Source: JADHLJ01 sp038146985 (lineage in GTDB: Bacteria; Pseudomonadota; Alphaproteobacteria; Thalassobaculales; Thalassobaculaceae). From it: DNA of 64,000 nucleotides. The position numbers and the translations under genes were made by a program. This document shows, piece by piece, positions 34,955 to 45,030 of the stretch. The stretch is taken from assembly GCA_038146985.1 (NCBI GenBank), contig JAYQSQ010000009.1, positions 124,001 to 188,000 of the forward strand. Reading direction: 5' to 3'. The notes beneath the pieces were generated by a model. The model did not search any database. It was not told the origin of the DNA and saw only the letters and a program-made list of their open reading frames with translations. Numbering within the stretch: the first letter of the stretch is position 1; each line of letters opens with the position of its first letter.

Positions 34955-35914
34955 TCAGGCGGTTTCGGTCTTGGCGCCGTAGTACAGCGTCACCACATGC
35001 CTAGCCTCGGCGAAGAACAGCCAGCGTTCGACCACGACACCCACGCCGGCGGAAAGCACGGTGGCAAGCATCAACAGGATATGCGCGATCTGACTCTCGG
35101 CCATCGAGGCGATCAATGTCAGGATCAGCGGCAGGGCAAAGAGCAGGGTCAGGGTTATCTGACGAAGCTTGGTCGAGTGCTTGCGCGCGATCCGAAAGCC
35201 CATTTCGCGCATCACGAAATTTTCCGACGTGTTCGGCGCGTCCAGAAGCCGGACCGTGTCGCCCGGCGTACCGAGCCCGGTGGCGCTCTGCGTGGTCGAG
35301 GCATCCTTCGCATCGTCGATGGAGCGCCAATAGGACATTTTTAGCATGCCGGTGACCACCGCGAAGGCCAGCATGATCCAAACGAATTCCTGGATGAAGA
35401 GATCGAAAACCGCCGCGAGAAAGCCGATCAGGATCGCGCCGGTCAGCAGGCCAGTCAGGATATAGAGCGGCACCACCCGCCCGTCCTGCCACTGCCGTAT
35501 GGTCTTGAGCGACGCGTAGATCTTACCAGTGCAATAGATCGTGACGAGAGACAACAGGCTGGCGATCAGGCCGCACAGCTTCCAGTTCACGCCGATGAGG
35601 CCGGGCATCAAGACCTCGATGAAGAACAACCCGGCGGGAATGTAGGTCACGATCGCGCATAGCCCTTCGCGGGACAGCCAGGAGGAGCGCCACTGCGACA
35701 TTGCCCGCCAGGCCCGCTCCGGGTGGCCGAGATGGGCCGTCGAGCACAGCAAGCCGCCGGTGATCAGAAGCAGGGCCAGTCCGGTTGCACAGGTGATGAT
35801 CTCACTGTCGGCCGGAAACCAGCCGTTCGCCGCGAAGAACCCGGTCAGCGCGAGCATGCCGTAGCCAGCCCCGGACGCGGTAGTGAAGGCGATGACTGAA
35901 AACGCTGGATGCAT
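34955..35914 (-). CDS. soeC: DmsC-type membrane anchor, probable SoeC
   Basis: A 319-residue integral membrane protein with about eight helices, of the DmsC family that anchors molybdoenzymes and passes electrons to or from quinone. The first helices (AFSVIAFTTASGAGYGMLAL, then IITCATGLALLLITGG) and the motif STAHLGHPERAW are typical. It follows the iron-sulfur subunit by 11 bp on the same strand. In SoeABC the enzyme oxidises sulfite in the cytoplasm and feeds quinone; a DMSO- or polysulfide-reductase role is the alternative. Confidence 0.82.
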   Translation of the reverse strand: MHPAFSVIAFTTASGAGYGMLALTGFFAANGWFPADSEIITCATGLALLLITGGLLCSTAHLGHPERAWRAMSQWRSSWLSREGLCAIVTYIPAGLFFIEVLMPGLIGVNWKLCGLIASLLSLVTIYCTGKIYASLKTIRQWQDGRVVPLYILTGLLTGAILIGFLAAVFDLFIQEFVWIMLAFAVVTGMLKMSYWRSIDDAKDASTTQSATGLGTPGDTVRLLDAPNTSENFVMREMGFRIARKHSTKLRQITLTLLFALPLILTLIASMAESQIAHILLMLATVLSAGVGVVVERWLFFAEARHVVTLYYGAKTETA

Positions 35915-35925
35915 TCTTCGCTCTC

Positions 35926-36732
35926 CTAGCGTGACAGAACCGAGTCGACCCAGCGCAGCAGCGCGCCGCCAACTCCGTTCCCGTTCGGCACCGCCTCGCT
36001 CTGGGCCTGCGCCGCGAGAGCCGCGAGCGAGACCGGGGCGCCGTTCTCCGCGCCTTGGTCACGCCTTGCCCTGGGCGGCAGGTACTTGTTGGTCGGGCCG
36101 TAACCCATCTCGGGCATCAGATCATAGCCTTGACGCTCCTTGACCATGACCGAAACGCCCGAATTCGGGTCTCCCAGATCGCCGAAATGCCGCGCACCCG
36201 CCGGGCAGGTGGCAACGCAAGCCGGGATTCGGTCGATCTCCTCCAGGTTCTCGTTGTAGATGCGGTCGACACAGAGCGTGCATTTCTTCATCACACCATC
36301 ACTATGGTCATACTCCCGCGCGCCATAGGGGCAGGCCCAGGAACACAGCTTGCAGCCGATGCAGATGTCGGCATTGACCAGGACGATGCCGTCTTCCTCA
36401 CGCTTATAGGACGCCCCGGTAGGGCATACCCTGACACATTCCGGCTCCTCGCAATGCAGGCAGGAGCGTGGGAAATGCACCGTTCGGCTTTCCGTTCCCT
36501 GGCCGACCTCGAAGGTGTGGACCCGGTTGAACCCGACGCCCCAGGCGCCGGCGTCCTCTCCCTCATGGCTCTCGGTTCCGGAATAGGCGTTCCAGTCCGT
36601 CATCGGCGCCGAGTGGCCCCCGGCGTTCCATTCCTTGCAATTGACCGCGCAGGCGTGGCACCCGACACAGATATCCAGGTCGATGACGAGGCCGAGTTTT
36701 ACGGCGCTTGGGCGGGCTGGAAGACTGGTCAT
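35926..36732 (-). CDS. soeB: Four [4Fe-4S] cluster subunit, probable SoeB
   Basis: A 268-residue ferredoxin-like electron-transfer subunit. Four cysteine groups are visible: CVGCHACAVNCKEWN, CLHCEEPECVRVCPTG, CIGCKLCSWACPYGA, and CTLC with PACVATCPAGARHFG. There is no TAT signal, so it is cytoplasmic. The ATG at 36732 overlaps the soeA stop (TGATG). The large subunit lies upstream and the anchor downstream, the SoeA-B-C order. Confidence 0.88.
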   Translation of the reverse strand: MTSLPARPSAVKLGLVIDLDICVGCHACAVNCKEWNAGGHSAPMTDWNAYSGTESHEGEDAGAWGVGFNRVHTFEVGQGTESRTVHFPRSCLHCEEPECVRVCPTGASYKREEDGIVLVNADICIGCKLCSWACPYGAREYDHSDGVMKKCTLCVDRIYNENLEEIDRIPACVATCPAGARHFGDLGDPNSGVSVMVKERQGYDLMPEMGYGPTNKYLPPRARRDQGAENGAPVSLAALAAQAQSEAVPNGNGVGGALLRWVDSVLSR

Positions 36733-39609
36733 CACTGGCCTCCCTTGGCGCCGAAACGTAGGACGGCGGCGCCGCGAGGTACCGTCGCTACAGGGCTCAG
36801 CGGCGCGAATTGCGGCTCGGATGTCTCGCCGGGCTGATCTTCAACGGCCTTTTCGATCCGCACCCGAAGGTCGAACCACGCCGCTTGTCCCGTCACCGGA
36901 TCAGCGTTGGCGTATCTATGCCCGGCGCCTTTTTCCGGCAGGAGTTCCGAGATCACGTGGTTCAGAAGAAAGCCCTTGGTCGCTTCCGGCGCATCGGGGG
37001 CAAGGTTCCACGCGCCCCTACGCTTGCCGATGGCGTTCCATGTCCAAACCGTGTCCTCGTTCACGCCTTCCATCAGACGGCACTGGACCTTCACGGAGCC
37101 GTGGTTCGAGGTCACCCGCACCCAATCATCATCCGCGATCCCGAGCTTTTCGGCCCGGGTCCGGCTGATATAGAGCCGGTTGTAGCCATGGATCTGGCGC
37201 AGCCAGGCATTCTGCGCGCCCCAGGAATGGTACATCGCCATAGGCCGCTGGGTTAGCGCGTGCATCGGGAAGGCGGTCTCGTCGACACGTGCCTCCTCGA
37301 AGGGGGTGTACCAGATGGGCAGAGGGTCGAAATAGGTCTTCACCCGCTCGCGATGGGCATCGGGCGGTTGAACGGCGCCATGTCCCTCCGCGGCGAGTCG
37401 GAACTTCTGCATCGCCTCAACATACAGTTGCAGCACAATCTGATTTGGTGCGCCGATCAACCCCATGGCGGTGGCCTTTTCGAGATAGGCCTGGTTGGAG
37501 TGCTTGAAAAAGCGCTCGGTGGGTTCGAACTCGTGCCGCCAGAAGCACTGGTTCTCGATATAGCGGTCAAGCTGTTCGGGATTGACCGCTCCCTTGCCCT
37601 CGGACTTGCCGTCCTCGCCGCGGAACCCGGCGAGCGGGCCGATGCCGGGTGCGCGTTCGTGGTTGACGATGTAGTCGGGATAGCCGCCGGGAAACTTGGC
37701 GTCGCCGTCCTCGGTCGTGAAAGCCGGCAGGCCGAGACGGGTGCCAAGCTCGATCAAAACGTCCTGGAATGGCCTGACGTCGCGATCCGGCGCCACCACC
37801 GGTTGGCGGATCGAATCGGCGACCCCATTGGCATCGCAGATCGGCCTGTCCAGCAGGGAGATGCAGTCCCAGCGCTCAAGATACGTGGTGTCCGGCAGGA
37901 TCAGATCCGCATAGGGAATGGTCTCGGAGAAATAGGCATCCGAATAGATGATCCGGGGGATCTTGTACTCGCCCGTGGCCTCGTCCTTGTCGGTCAGCAT
38001 GGCGATCGTGCCAGGCACGTTCATCGACGAGTTCCAGCCCATGTTCGCCATGTACATGAACAGCGTGTCGATGGGGTAGGGATCGCCCTTATGCGCGTTG
38101 CTGATCACCAGATGCATGAGGCCATGGGCCGACATCGGCGCTTCCCAGGAGAAGGCCTTGTCGATTCGGGCGGCGGAGCCGTCCTCGGCCACCAGCAGAT
38201 CTTCCGGGCCGGTTGTGAAGCCCAGCGGCGGCCCCGGCATCGGCGTTTCCGGCTTGACCTGGCCAGGCTTGCCGGCGGGTTTCAGCGGCGGCGGTGCCGG
38301 TTTCGGAAAGGGCGGCTTGTAGCGGAAGCCGCCTGGCACATCGATGCTGCCGATCAGGATCTGCAGGACATGCAGGGCCCGGCAGGTATGAAAGCCGTTC
38401 GAATGGGCCGAGATGCCCCGCATGGCATGCATTGCGACAGGCCGGCCGATCATCTTGTCATGCTTGCGGCCGGCCCAGTCGGTCCATTCCACGTCCAGTT
38501 CGACGGTTTCCTGGAATGCCACATGCGCGATCTCGGCGGCGAGGCGGCGGATCACGTCGGCTCCGATGCCGCAGCGGCCGGCGACCGCATCGGGGCTGTA
38601 TTCCTCGCCCATATAGCGCTCGGCCAGCAGTTGGAAGGCCGGCACCGCCTTGCGGCCATCCGCCAGGGTAAAGCTGCCGACGATTGCCGGCGTGATATCC
38701 GTCGCCGCCGCCGGGGCCAGCGCATCGGCCGACTTGTTCCAGCTTAAGGGGCGGCCCTCGTCGTCGCGGGCGAAGAGCCCGTGATCGCCGGCGCCCTCGT
38801 CCTGGATCACCAGCCAGGGCGCGTTGGTGTAGCGCACCAGATAATCGAGATCGATCTGGTTCGCGTTCAGCAGTTCATGGATGATCGCCATGACCAGCAG
38901 CCCGTCGGTGCCGGGCCGGATGCCGATCCATTCGTCGGCGATGGCCGAATAGCGGTCTTGACCGGGTTGACTGACACGAATTTGGCGCCCCGGCCCTTCA
39001 GCTTGCCGAGACCGGTCTTGATCGGATTGAATCGTGATCCTCGGCGACGCCGAACATCAGGAAGTACTTTGTGTGCTCCCAATCCGGCTCGCCGAACTCC
39101 CAGAAAGAGCCGCCGATGGTGTAAAGACCCGCCGCCGCCATGTTGACCGAGCAGAAGCCGCCATGGGCGGCGTGGTTCGGGGTGCCGAACTGGCTGGCCC
39201 AGAAACCGGTCAGGCCCTGGCTCTGGTCACGGCCGGTGAAAAAGGCGAGCTTGCGGGGATCGCTCTCGCGCAGCGGCTTCAGCCAGCTTACCGCGGTCTC
39301 CAGCGCCTCTTCCCACTCGATTTCCTTGAATTCTCCCGATCCGCGCGGCCCGACCCGTTTCAGCGGTTTGGTCAGCCGCGCCGGCGAATAGTGCTGCATG
39401 ATGCCGGCGGAGCCCTTAGCGCAGAGCACGCCCTTGTTCACCGGATGGTTCCTGTTGCCTTCGATGTAGCGGACCTTGCCGTCCTTCAGGTGCACTTTGA
39501 TGCCGCATCGGCAGGCGCACATGTAGCAGGTCGTATACTTGACCTCGTCGGAAACCGGCGGCGAGGTCTCGACCGTCTCGCGCACCGTCTCGAAGGGATT
39601 CAGGCTCAT
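36732..39609 (-). pseudogene. soeA: Molybdopterin oxidoreductase large subunit, probable SoeA (two frameshifts)
   Basis: A catalytic subunit of about 958 residues. It starts MSLNPFETVRETVE at 39609 with no twin-arginine signal, which matches cytoplasmic SoeA rather than periplasmic DmsA. The N-terminal [4Fe-4S] site is CYMCACRCGIKV plus KGVLCAKG. Two single-base losses break the frame: at about 39030 (GVAEDHDS should run into NPIKTGLGKLKG) and at about 38956 (VNPVKT should run into GYSAIADEWIG). After these the frame is open to the stop and molybdopterin-domain segments are intact (for example ADLILPDTTYLERWD and SWGAQNAWLRQIHGYNRLYI). The two breaks lie 75 bp apart and look like sequence errors. 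Confidence 0.83.
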
Positions 39610-39822
39610 GGATTTTCCGCGATAGAGGCCCAGGGAAAGCGAGAGATCACTGTTGCCCGCTGTTGCTTGCCGGGTCAAGGGATGGCGGGAGATCACGACC
39701 ATTTCATCACGCTGCGGTCGCTTTAGCGGCCAAATCTGATTGCCATCGGCCGCGATGAGGGACCTTTCAAGAATTCTCGATTTGTGTACGTTACGATCGA
39801 TTGATTCGGGGAGACTTACACC

Positions 39823-40896
39823 ATGCGCCATCATCGCATCGCCGCCATTCCCGGGGACGGGATCGGTACCGAGGTTATCCAGGCCGGCATCAAGGTTCTG
39901 CGGGCCCTGGCGGCGCGGGACGGCGGGTTCGAGCTTGCGGTCGAGACCTTCGACTGGGGCACGGACTATTACCTCAAGCACGGCCGGATGATGCCGGAGG
40001 ACGGCTTGGAGATGCTGAAGCCATTTGATGCGATCTATTTCGGGTCGGCGGGCGATCCGAGGGTGCCCGACCATATCTCGCTCTGGGGGTTACGTCTGGC
40101 GATCTGCCAGCCATTCGATCAGTACGCGAATGTCCGGCCCTCGCGCCTGCTGCCCGGAATCAACGGACCGCTCAAGGGCGTCGGACCCGAGGATCTCGAC
40201 TGGGTGATCGTGCGCGAGAACACCGAGGGGGAATATGCCGGCGCCGGCGGACGGGTTCATCGCGGGCACCCGGAGGAGGTCGGCATGGATGTCGCGGTCT
40301 TTACCCGGAGCGGCGTCGAGCGGATTCAACGCTTCGCCATGGAACTTGCCCGCTCTCGCCCGGCGAAGCACCTGACCCTGGTCACCAAATCCAACGCCCA
40401 GCGCCACGGCATGGTAATGTGGGACGATGTTTTCGACGGCATCAAGGGCGACTATCCGGACGTGAAGACCGACAAGATGCTGGTTGACGCGATGACGACC
40501 CGGATGGTGCTGAATCCGCGCTCGATCGATGTCGTGGTCGCCACCAACCTGCATGCCGATGTGCTGAGCGATCTCGCGGCGGCGCTGAGCGGCAGCATGG
40601 GGATCGCGCCGACAGGGAACCTCAACCCCGAGCGCAAATTCCCCTCAATGTTCGAGCCGATCCACGGTTCCGCCTTCGACATCATGGGCAAGGGGGTGGC
40701 CAACCCGATCGGCGCCTTCTGGTCGGCGTCGATGATGCTGGAACATGTGGGCGAGCCAAAGGCGGCGGCGGCCCTGATGGGCGCCATCGAGGCCTTTGCC
40801 GCGCGCGGCGAGGCGATGCCGCGCGATCTCGGCGGCACCGCCGGGACGGCCGAGGTCACGGACGCGATCATCGCGCTGATTGAGGGGCGGAACTGA
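39823..40896 (+). CDS. Tartrate dehydrogenase-like isopropylmalate/isocitrate-family enzyme
   Basis: A 357-residue metal- and NAD-dependent beta-hydroxyacid oxidative decarboxylase. The N-terminus AAIPGDGIGTEVIQAG and the core NVRPSRLLPGINGPL match TtuC-type tartrate dehydrogenase/decarboxylase more than LeuB. ENTEGEYAGAGG and the NAD-binding FEPIHGSAFDIMGKG are present. It is transcribed away from soeA. No leucine-pathway partners lie nearby. The exact substrate (tartrate, malate or a similar acid) cannot be settled from sequence. Confidence 0.85.
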   Translation: MRHHRIAAIPGDGIGTEVIQAGIKVLRALAARDGGFELAVETFDWGTDYYLKHGRMMPEDGLEMLKPFDAIYFGSAGDPRVPDHISLWGLRLAICQPFDQYANVRPSRLLPGINGPLKGVGPEDLDWVIVRENTEGEYAGAGGRVHRGHPEEVGMDVAVFTRSGVERIQRFAMELARSRPAKHLTLVTKSNAQRHGMVMWDDVFDGIKGDYPDVKTDKMLVDAMTTRMVLNPRSIDVVVATNLHADVLSDLAAALSGSMGIAPTGNLNPERKFPSMFEPIHGSAFDIMGKGVANPIGAFWSASMMLEHVGEPKAAAALMGAIEAFAARGEAMPRDLGGTAGTAEVTDAIIALIEGRN

Positions 40897-40933
40897 CGGA
40901 CGGGCCGAGAGCGTGGTGCTTTGAGGTTTCCGG

Positions 40934-41446
40934 CTAGGTCAGAGCCTCGATCTGCTCCACCGTAAGGTTGCCGGGCACGATCGTGACCGGAATTCTGAGG
41001 CTGTTGGCGCCCTTGCCGGCAAGGAAACTGATCAGGGGCCCCGGTCCGTCCTTGCTGGTCCCGGCCGCCAGGACCAGGATCGATATCGTCGGCTCTTCCG
41101 CGACCAGGGCGACGAGTTCCTGGACGATCGGTCCGACCCGGACATAGAGCGCCGGGATCTGGCCGGACATCTCGATCACCTCGCCCGCGAGATCGGACAA
41201 CAGCTTCTCGGCGTCCTGGCGCGCCTCGTCCTGCATCAGCTGGCCGACGCCGGCCCAGTGGTGAAAGCCGCCGGCGGGTTCGATATCCCGGAACAGGGCG
41301 ACCCGGCCTCCAGTGTTCTTGGCCCGTAGCGCGGCGAACCGCAGGGCGACCCGCATTTCCTCGGAATCGTCCACCACCACCAGGAAAACGCGGTGATGGT
41401 GCGGGTCCGAAGGGCCGCTAGAGCCTGAGGTGACGGTGTCGGACAT
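40934..41446 (-). CDS. Universal stress protein family
   Basis: A 170-residue UspA-fold protein. After a Ser/Gly/His-rich leader, FLVVVDDSEEMRVALRFA starts the domain. The ATP-loop region near the end (VLAAGTSKDGPGPLISFL) is only partly like the G-x2-G-x9-G-S consensus, so nucleotide binding is uncertain. The ATG at 41446 is preferred over a TTG at 41461. It is the last gene of a reverse-strand set with the TIGR02186 and TauE genes (25 bp gap or less), so it may serve the same stress. Confidence 0.82.
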   Translation of the reverse strand: MSDTVTSGSSGPSDPHHHRVFLVVVDDSEEMRVALRFAALRAKNTGGRVALFRDIEPAGGFHHWAGVGQLMQDEARQDAEKLLSDLAGEVIEMSGQIPALYVRVGPIVQELVALVAEEPTISILVLAAGTSKDGPGPLISFLAGKGANSLRIPVTIVPGNLTVEQIEALT

Positions 41447-41471
41447 GGGGTCCTGGTTCAATTACACCACG

Positions 41472-42245
41472 CTAGACCTTACGAAATATAACGCCGCCAA
41501 GCCAGCCCGCGAATACGGCGATGACGATGGCGGCGATTCCGTAGAGCGCCGATTGCTGATGGGCGAAATTGTAGATTTCCGCGCCCACGCCGACCTTCTC
41601 GACCCGGATGGGCGTGCTGACCGCCTGAACCGCTTCGCCCTCGCGAAAAAGGTAGACCACGGCGGTGTAGTTTCCCGTCGCCATGTTGGACGGGAAGTGG
41701 ATCTGGGTGCGGAAGAGCCGGTCTGAAACGATCCCGATTCTCTCCGGCTCGGTACTGTACAGCCCGCTCTTCTGTTTGTTGCGGATCAGGGCCTCGCGAA
41801 ACTGGGCGAGTTCGGCGGCAGGTCTGTCGCGGTCGCCGGCGGCAACCGTGGCGGCAATGTTGCTGGCGCCGATCTGCTGGGTTTCGCGGATATCAGGACT
41901 GGTGATCTCTTCGAGAGGCCGGCTCGACGCCACCACATAGAAGTTCGGAACGCTCTCGAATTCGACGGTATCGGCGTTCACCCAGATGCCGGCGATCCGC
42001 TGCTTGCTGCGGACGACCACGTTTTCCAGCGGGCCGGTGATGACGACGACGATATCCCCGGTGCCTTCCACCGCGCCGAACAGCAGGACATCGGCGCCGG
42101 TGAAGCCCGTCGTGATCGCGACGTGATGGCTGGACAGATCCGCCACCAGGTCCTGTCCTTTGGCCGCGTTGGCGGCGGAAGCGACGAACGCGACGATCAG
42201 CAGCAGGAACGCGGTGGGGTTCGGGGTCACGGTCCGCTCCGTCAA
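41472..42245 (-). CDS. TIGR02186 family membrane-anchored periplasmic protein
   Basis: A 257-residue protein with a signal peptide (about residues 10-30, TAFLLLIVAFVASAANA) and a C-terminal membrane helix (ALYGIAAIVIAVFAGWLGG) ending in RKV, so most of the chain is periplasmic. It matches the TIGR02186 family, whose genes usually sit beside a TauE/SafE exporter in alphaproteobacteria, as here. The start is a TTG at 42245 overlapping the TauE stop; a GTG at 42230 is an alternative. Function unknown; assistance to anion export is inferred. Confidence 0.8.
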   Translation of the reverse strand: MTERTVTPNPTAFLLLIVAFVASAANAAKGQDLVADLSSHHVAITTGFTGADVLLFGAVEGTGDIVVVITGPLENVVVRSKQRIAGIWVNADTVEFESVPNFYVVASSRPLEEITSPDIRETQQIGASNIAATVAAGDRDRPAAELAQFREALIRNKQKSGLYSTEPERIGIVSDRLFRTQIHFPSNMATGNYTAVVYLFREGEAVQAVSTPIRVEKVGVGAEIYNFAHQQSALYGIAAIVIAVFAGWLGGVIFRKV

Positions 42246-43162
42246 TGCGCGAGAAGCGGCGCGATCGAATAAAGATCGGCCGGTGTCACGATCAGGTCGT
42301 AGCCGATCTTACCGCACACGGCGAGCACCATCACCGAGAGAAGGATGCGCAGCTGTTCTCCCTTCAGGCGGACGCTGTACTTGCTGCCGAACTGGGCGCC
42401 GATGACCGCGCCGATCAGCAGCAGGAGCGCCAGCGGCACATCAACCGTCTGGGTGGTGACCGCCTGCAGAAAGGTCACGTTCGCGGTGACGAAAATGATC
42501 TGGAAAAGCGAGGTGCCGATCACCACCGAGGTCGGCATTCCCAAAAGATAGATCATCGCCGGGACCATGATAAAACCGCCGCCGACACCCATCAGCGCCG
42601 ATAGGACTCCGACCCCGGCGCCGACCATCAGCGGAAGAAGTGCGCTGATATACAGTTTGGAACGCCGGAACCGCATCTTGAAGGGCAGTCCGTGCAACCA
42701 GTTGTGCTGATGCAGCTTGCCGCGCGTCGCGCTTACTGATCTCGAACGGATGATCGTGCGCGCGCTTTCGGCGAACATCAGACCGCCGATGATTCCGAGA
42801 AAAATCAGATAGCAGAGCTTGATCGTCAGATCGATCTGGCCGAGCCCCTGCAGAAACTTGAAAAGCACGACGCCGGCCGAGGAGCCGATGAAGCCGCCGG
42901 CAAGGAGCACGCCGCCCATCTTGAAATCCACGTTGCCGCGCCGCCAATGGGCGATGACTCCGGAAACCGAACTGGCGACGATCTGATTGGCCTCTGTTCC
43001 CACGGCGACCGGCGCCGGTACGCCGATGAAGATCAGCAACGGTGTCATGAGGAAGCCGCCGCCTACCCCAAACAATCCCGATAGAAAGCCAACACCTCCG
43101 CCCATCGCCAGGATAAGGAAGATATTGACCGACATCTCCGCGATCGGCAGGTAAAAGTGCAT
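42242..43162 (-). CDS. TauE/SafE-family sulfite/sulfonate exporter
   Basis: A 306-residue inner-membrane permease with about eight helices. Repeated family motifs are visible: GGGVGFLSGLFGVGGGFLMTP in the first half and GAGVGVLSALMGVGGGFIMVP in the second, reflecting internal duplication. Known members export sulfite, sulfoacetate or similar anions. It overlaps the TIGR02186 gene by 4 bp and lies 3 kb from the soeABC-like genes, which supports sulfite or a related sulfur anion as substrate. Confidence 0.87.
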   Translation of the reverse strand: MHFYLPIAEMSVNIFLILAMGGGVGFLSGLFGVGGGFLMTPLLIFIGVPAPVAVGTEANQIVASSVSGVIAHWRRGNVDFKMGGVLLAGGFIGSSAGVVLFKFLQGLGQIDLTIKLCYLIFLGIIGGLMFAESARTIIRSRSVSATRGKLHQHNWLHGLPFKMRFRRSKLYISALLPLMVGAGVGVLSALMGVGGGFIMVPAMIYLLGMPTSVVIGTSLFQIIFVTANVTFLQAVTTQTVDVPLALLLLIGAVIGAQFGSKYSVRLKGEQLRILLSVMVLAVCGKIGYDLIVTPADLYSIAPLLAH

Positions 43163-43309
43163 CTAACCTTTTCGGGCCGGCAGAACTGGACATATCCACC
43201 CCTGCGCCATCCCAATCGGTCCTGGGTGGCAACATCAGTGGATTCAACGCGTTATCATATAGAAGTTCGCGTCGCGCCGCTACGGCTTGTTGCAGAAAAT
43301 TACCGAAAT

Positions 43310-43648
43310 TCAGGCGTTTCCTGGTTGAATGTTTCCGCCATGGGCTTTCCAGGCCAGTATTCCGCCTTCAAGCCGGTGGATCGTCCCGTCAAAACCGGAG
43401 GCGCGCATGATTTCCGCCGCCATTCCACATCGCACGCCGCTCTTGCAGTGAAACACCAACCGACGGCTGGATGTCGTGTCGATGGCCGACGGATCGAAGA
43501 CCGACAGCGGGTTCAGGGTTGAGCCCGGGATCCTCTCGGCGGCGAATTCCGGCGCCTCCCGCACATCGTATAGATCGGCCTCACCTGCCTCCAGCCAGGC
43601 GGCGAGGGTTTTGGCGTCGATCAGCGTGGTCTCGTTTGATCCAGTCAT
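43310..43648 (-). CDS. Rhodanese-like sulfurtransferase
   Basis: A 112-residue single-domain rhodanese. It contains LYDVREAPEFAAERIPGS and the active-site loop FHCKSGVRCGMAA, where Cys carries the persulfide. No signal peptide is present. It lies between the ABC ATPase and TauE genes on the same strand and fits a sulfur-handling role, for example making or using thiosulfate from sulfite. The start ATG is at 43648. Confidence 0.87.
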   Translation of the reverse strand: MTGSNETTLIDAKTLAAWLEAGEADLYDVREAPEFAAERIPGSTLNPLSVFDPSAIDTTSSRRLVFHCKSGVRCGMAAEIMRASGFDGTIHRLEGGILAWKAHGGNIQPGNA

Positions 43649-43718
43649 GGGGCACTCCGGTTCGTGGTTCAGTTGCCTTGAGCGGCGTGATGAAGCCGAG
43701 CAAGGCGGCGTCGGTTCG

Positions 43719-44510
43719 TCAGATGTCTCGATCGTCGCGCGACGACTCCATGCTTGCCATGACCTCCGCGCGAAGAATGTCGGAGATACGGCCTTTCAGT
43801 GCGGCGTGGGCGCTGTCGGTGCGTTGCGTCGGCGCGCGCGGGCGTGGAAACGGCACGTCGACTTCCTTCAGGATCGTGCCAGGACGCGCGGACATCACCA
43901 GGACCCGGTCCGCAAGGTAAAGCGCTTCGTCGATATCGTGGGTCACCAGCAACATGGTGCGGCGAGCGGTCCGCCAGAGCGCTTCGAGCATCTCTTGTAT
44001 CAAGCCGCGGGTCTGTTGGTCCAAGGCGCCGAACGGCTCATCCAGAAGCAGGATCTCCGGGTCCGGGGCCAAGGCCCTCGCCAGGGCGGCGCGCTGCTGC
44101 ATCCCGCCGGAAAGCTGTGCCGGAAACTGGTCGGCAAAGCCGGCAAGGCCGACCGCGTCAAGCAACCGGTCCACGGTTTTCTCCCTTGCCATGCCCGGTC
44201 TGAGCGCGAAACCGACATTGCGGCGCACCGACAGCCACGGGAACAGCGCAAACTGCTGGAACACCATGCCGCATTCCGGTACCGGCGCGGTGACCCGACG
44301 GCCATTCAGGCTGATCTGCCCGGCGCTCGGCCCATCCAGGCCGGCGATCAGCCGAAGCAGCGTCGACTTGCCGCAACCTGACGGACCGATGATCGCAACG
44401 AACTCTCCGTCGCCGACGGAGAGGCTCACCGGGCCGAGGGCCTCGATGCTCCCGCGCCGTCCGCGTGCGGGATAGCGGTGTGTGACATCGTGGAGGGAAA
44501 GTTTCGTCAC
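43719..44510 (-). CDS. ABC transporter ATPase, nitrate/sulfonate/taurine type
   Basis: A 263-residue ATP-binding subunit of the SsuB/TauB/NrtD type. Walker A is GPSGCGKST, the Q-loop MVFQQFALFPW, signature LSGGMQQR, and Walker B ILLLDEPFGALD. The permease and binding protein are not in the window, so it is an orphan or its partners lie elsewhere. The start is a GTG at 44510. Its place at the head of a run with rhodanese and TauE suggests an organosulfur substrate, but this is only context. Confidence 0.85.
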   Translation of the reverse strand: MTKLSLHDVTHRYPARGRRGSIEALGPVSLSVGDGEFVAIIGPSGCGKSTLLRLIAGLDGPSAGQISLNGRRVTAPVPECGMVFQQFALFPWLSVRRNVGFALRPGMAREKTVDRLLDAVGLAGFADQFPAQLSGGMQQRAALARALAPDPEILLLDEPFGALDQQTRGLIQEMLEALWRTARRTMLLVTHDIDEALYLADRVLVMSARPGTILKEVDVPFPRPRAPTQRTDSAHAALKGRISDILRAEVMASMESSRDDRDI

Positions 44511-44639
44511 GCCGTCCCGCCTCCGCGCTCCACCGGTACCCGGTCGGCAGGGCGGGAGTCGGCATGATAGGAACGTGATGCCATGCTATGCCATAATCCG
44601 TGCCGGGTGTTCATTCGCGGGCGTGTCAGCGAGCGTACC

Positions 44640-44975
44640 ATGATCAAATATCTCATGAGTCTTGTCGGCCTGGGAGGCAAGGAGAATCGCCGCAAGTACG
44701 AGCGATATCCGATTGTCACCGCCTTGGAAGTAACGGTGGGCGACAAGAATTTTCAATGCGAGGTCGAGAATGTTTCGGCCGGCGGACTAAGGCTGACGCC
44801 GGCGCTTGACGTGAAAACCGGAGAGACCATCACGATTCTGCATCCGCGCTCGGAACTGAGCTTGGACGCGACGGTGATGGGGTCGGACGCGACCGGGACG
44901 CGAGCGCGTTTCAATTCCGACGAAGCCGGAACCGTGGTTTCCGTCTGGGTCCGGATGACGCACGAGGACTCATAG
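44640..44975 (+). CDS. PilZ domain protein (putative c-di-GMP effector)
   Basis: A 111-residue protein with a single PilZ domain. Both c-di-GMP-binding elements can be seen: an Arg-rich RRKYERYP segment (about residues 18-25) and the ENVSAGGLRLT segment (about 48-58, of D/N-x-S-x-x-G type). Its output is unknown; small PilZ proteins often control motility or exopolysaccharide. The ATG at 44640 is chosen because the domain follows directly. Glycosyltransferase genes lie downstream. Confidence 0.8.
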   Translation: MIKYLMSLVGLGGKENRRKYERYPIVTALEVTVGDKNFQCEVENVSAGGLRLTPALDVKTGETITILHPRSELSLDATVMGSDATGTRARFNSDEAGTVVSVWVRMTHEDS

Positions 44976-45030
44976 ACACCGCGCGCGGATCGTGCTTTTG
45001 CGGCGTCCTTGGTCCGCCTATAAGGGCGAC

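Noticed and set aside
37260..38747. Long forward open frame opposite the soeA-like gene
   Set aside because: His/Arg-rich antisense translation without domains; the molybdoenzyme on the reverse strand explains the region.
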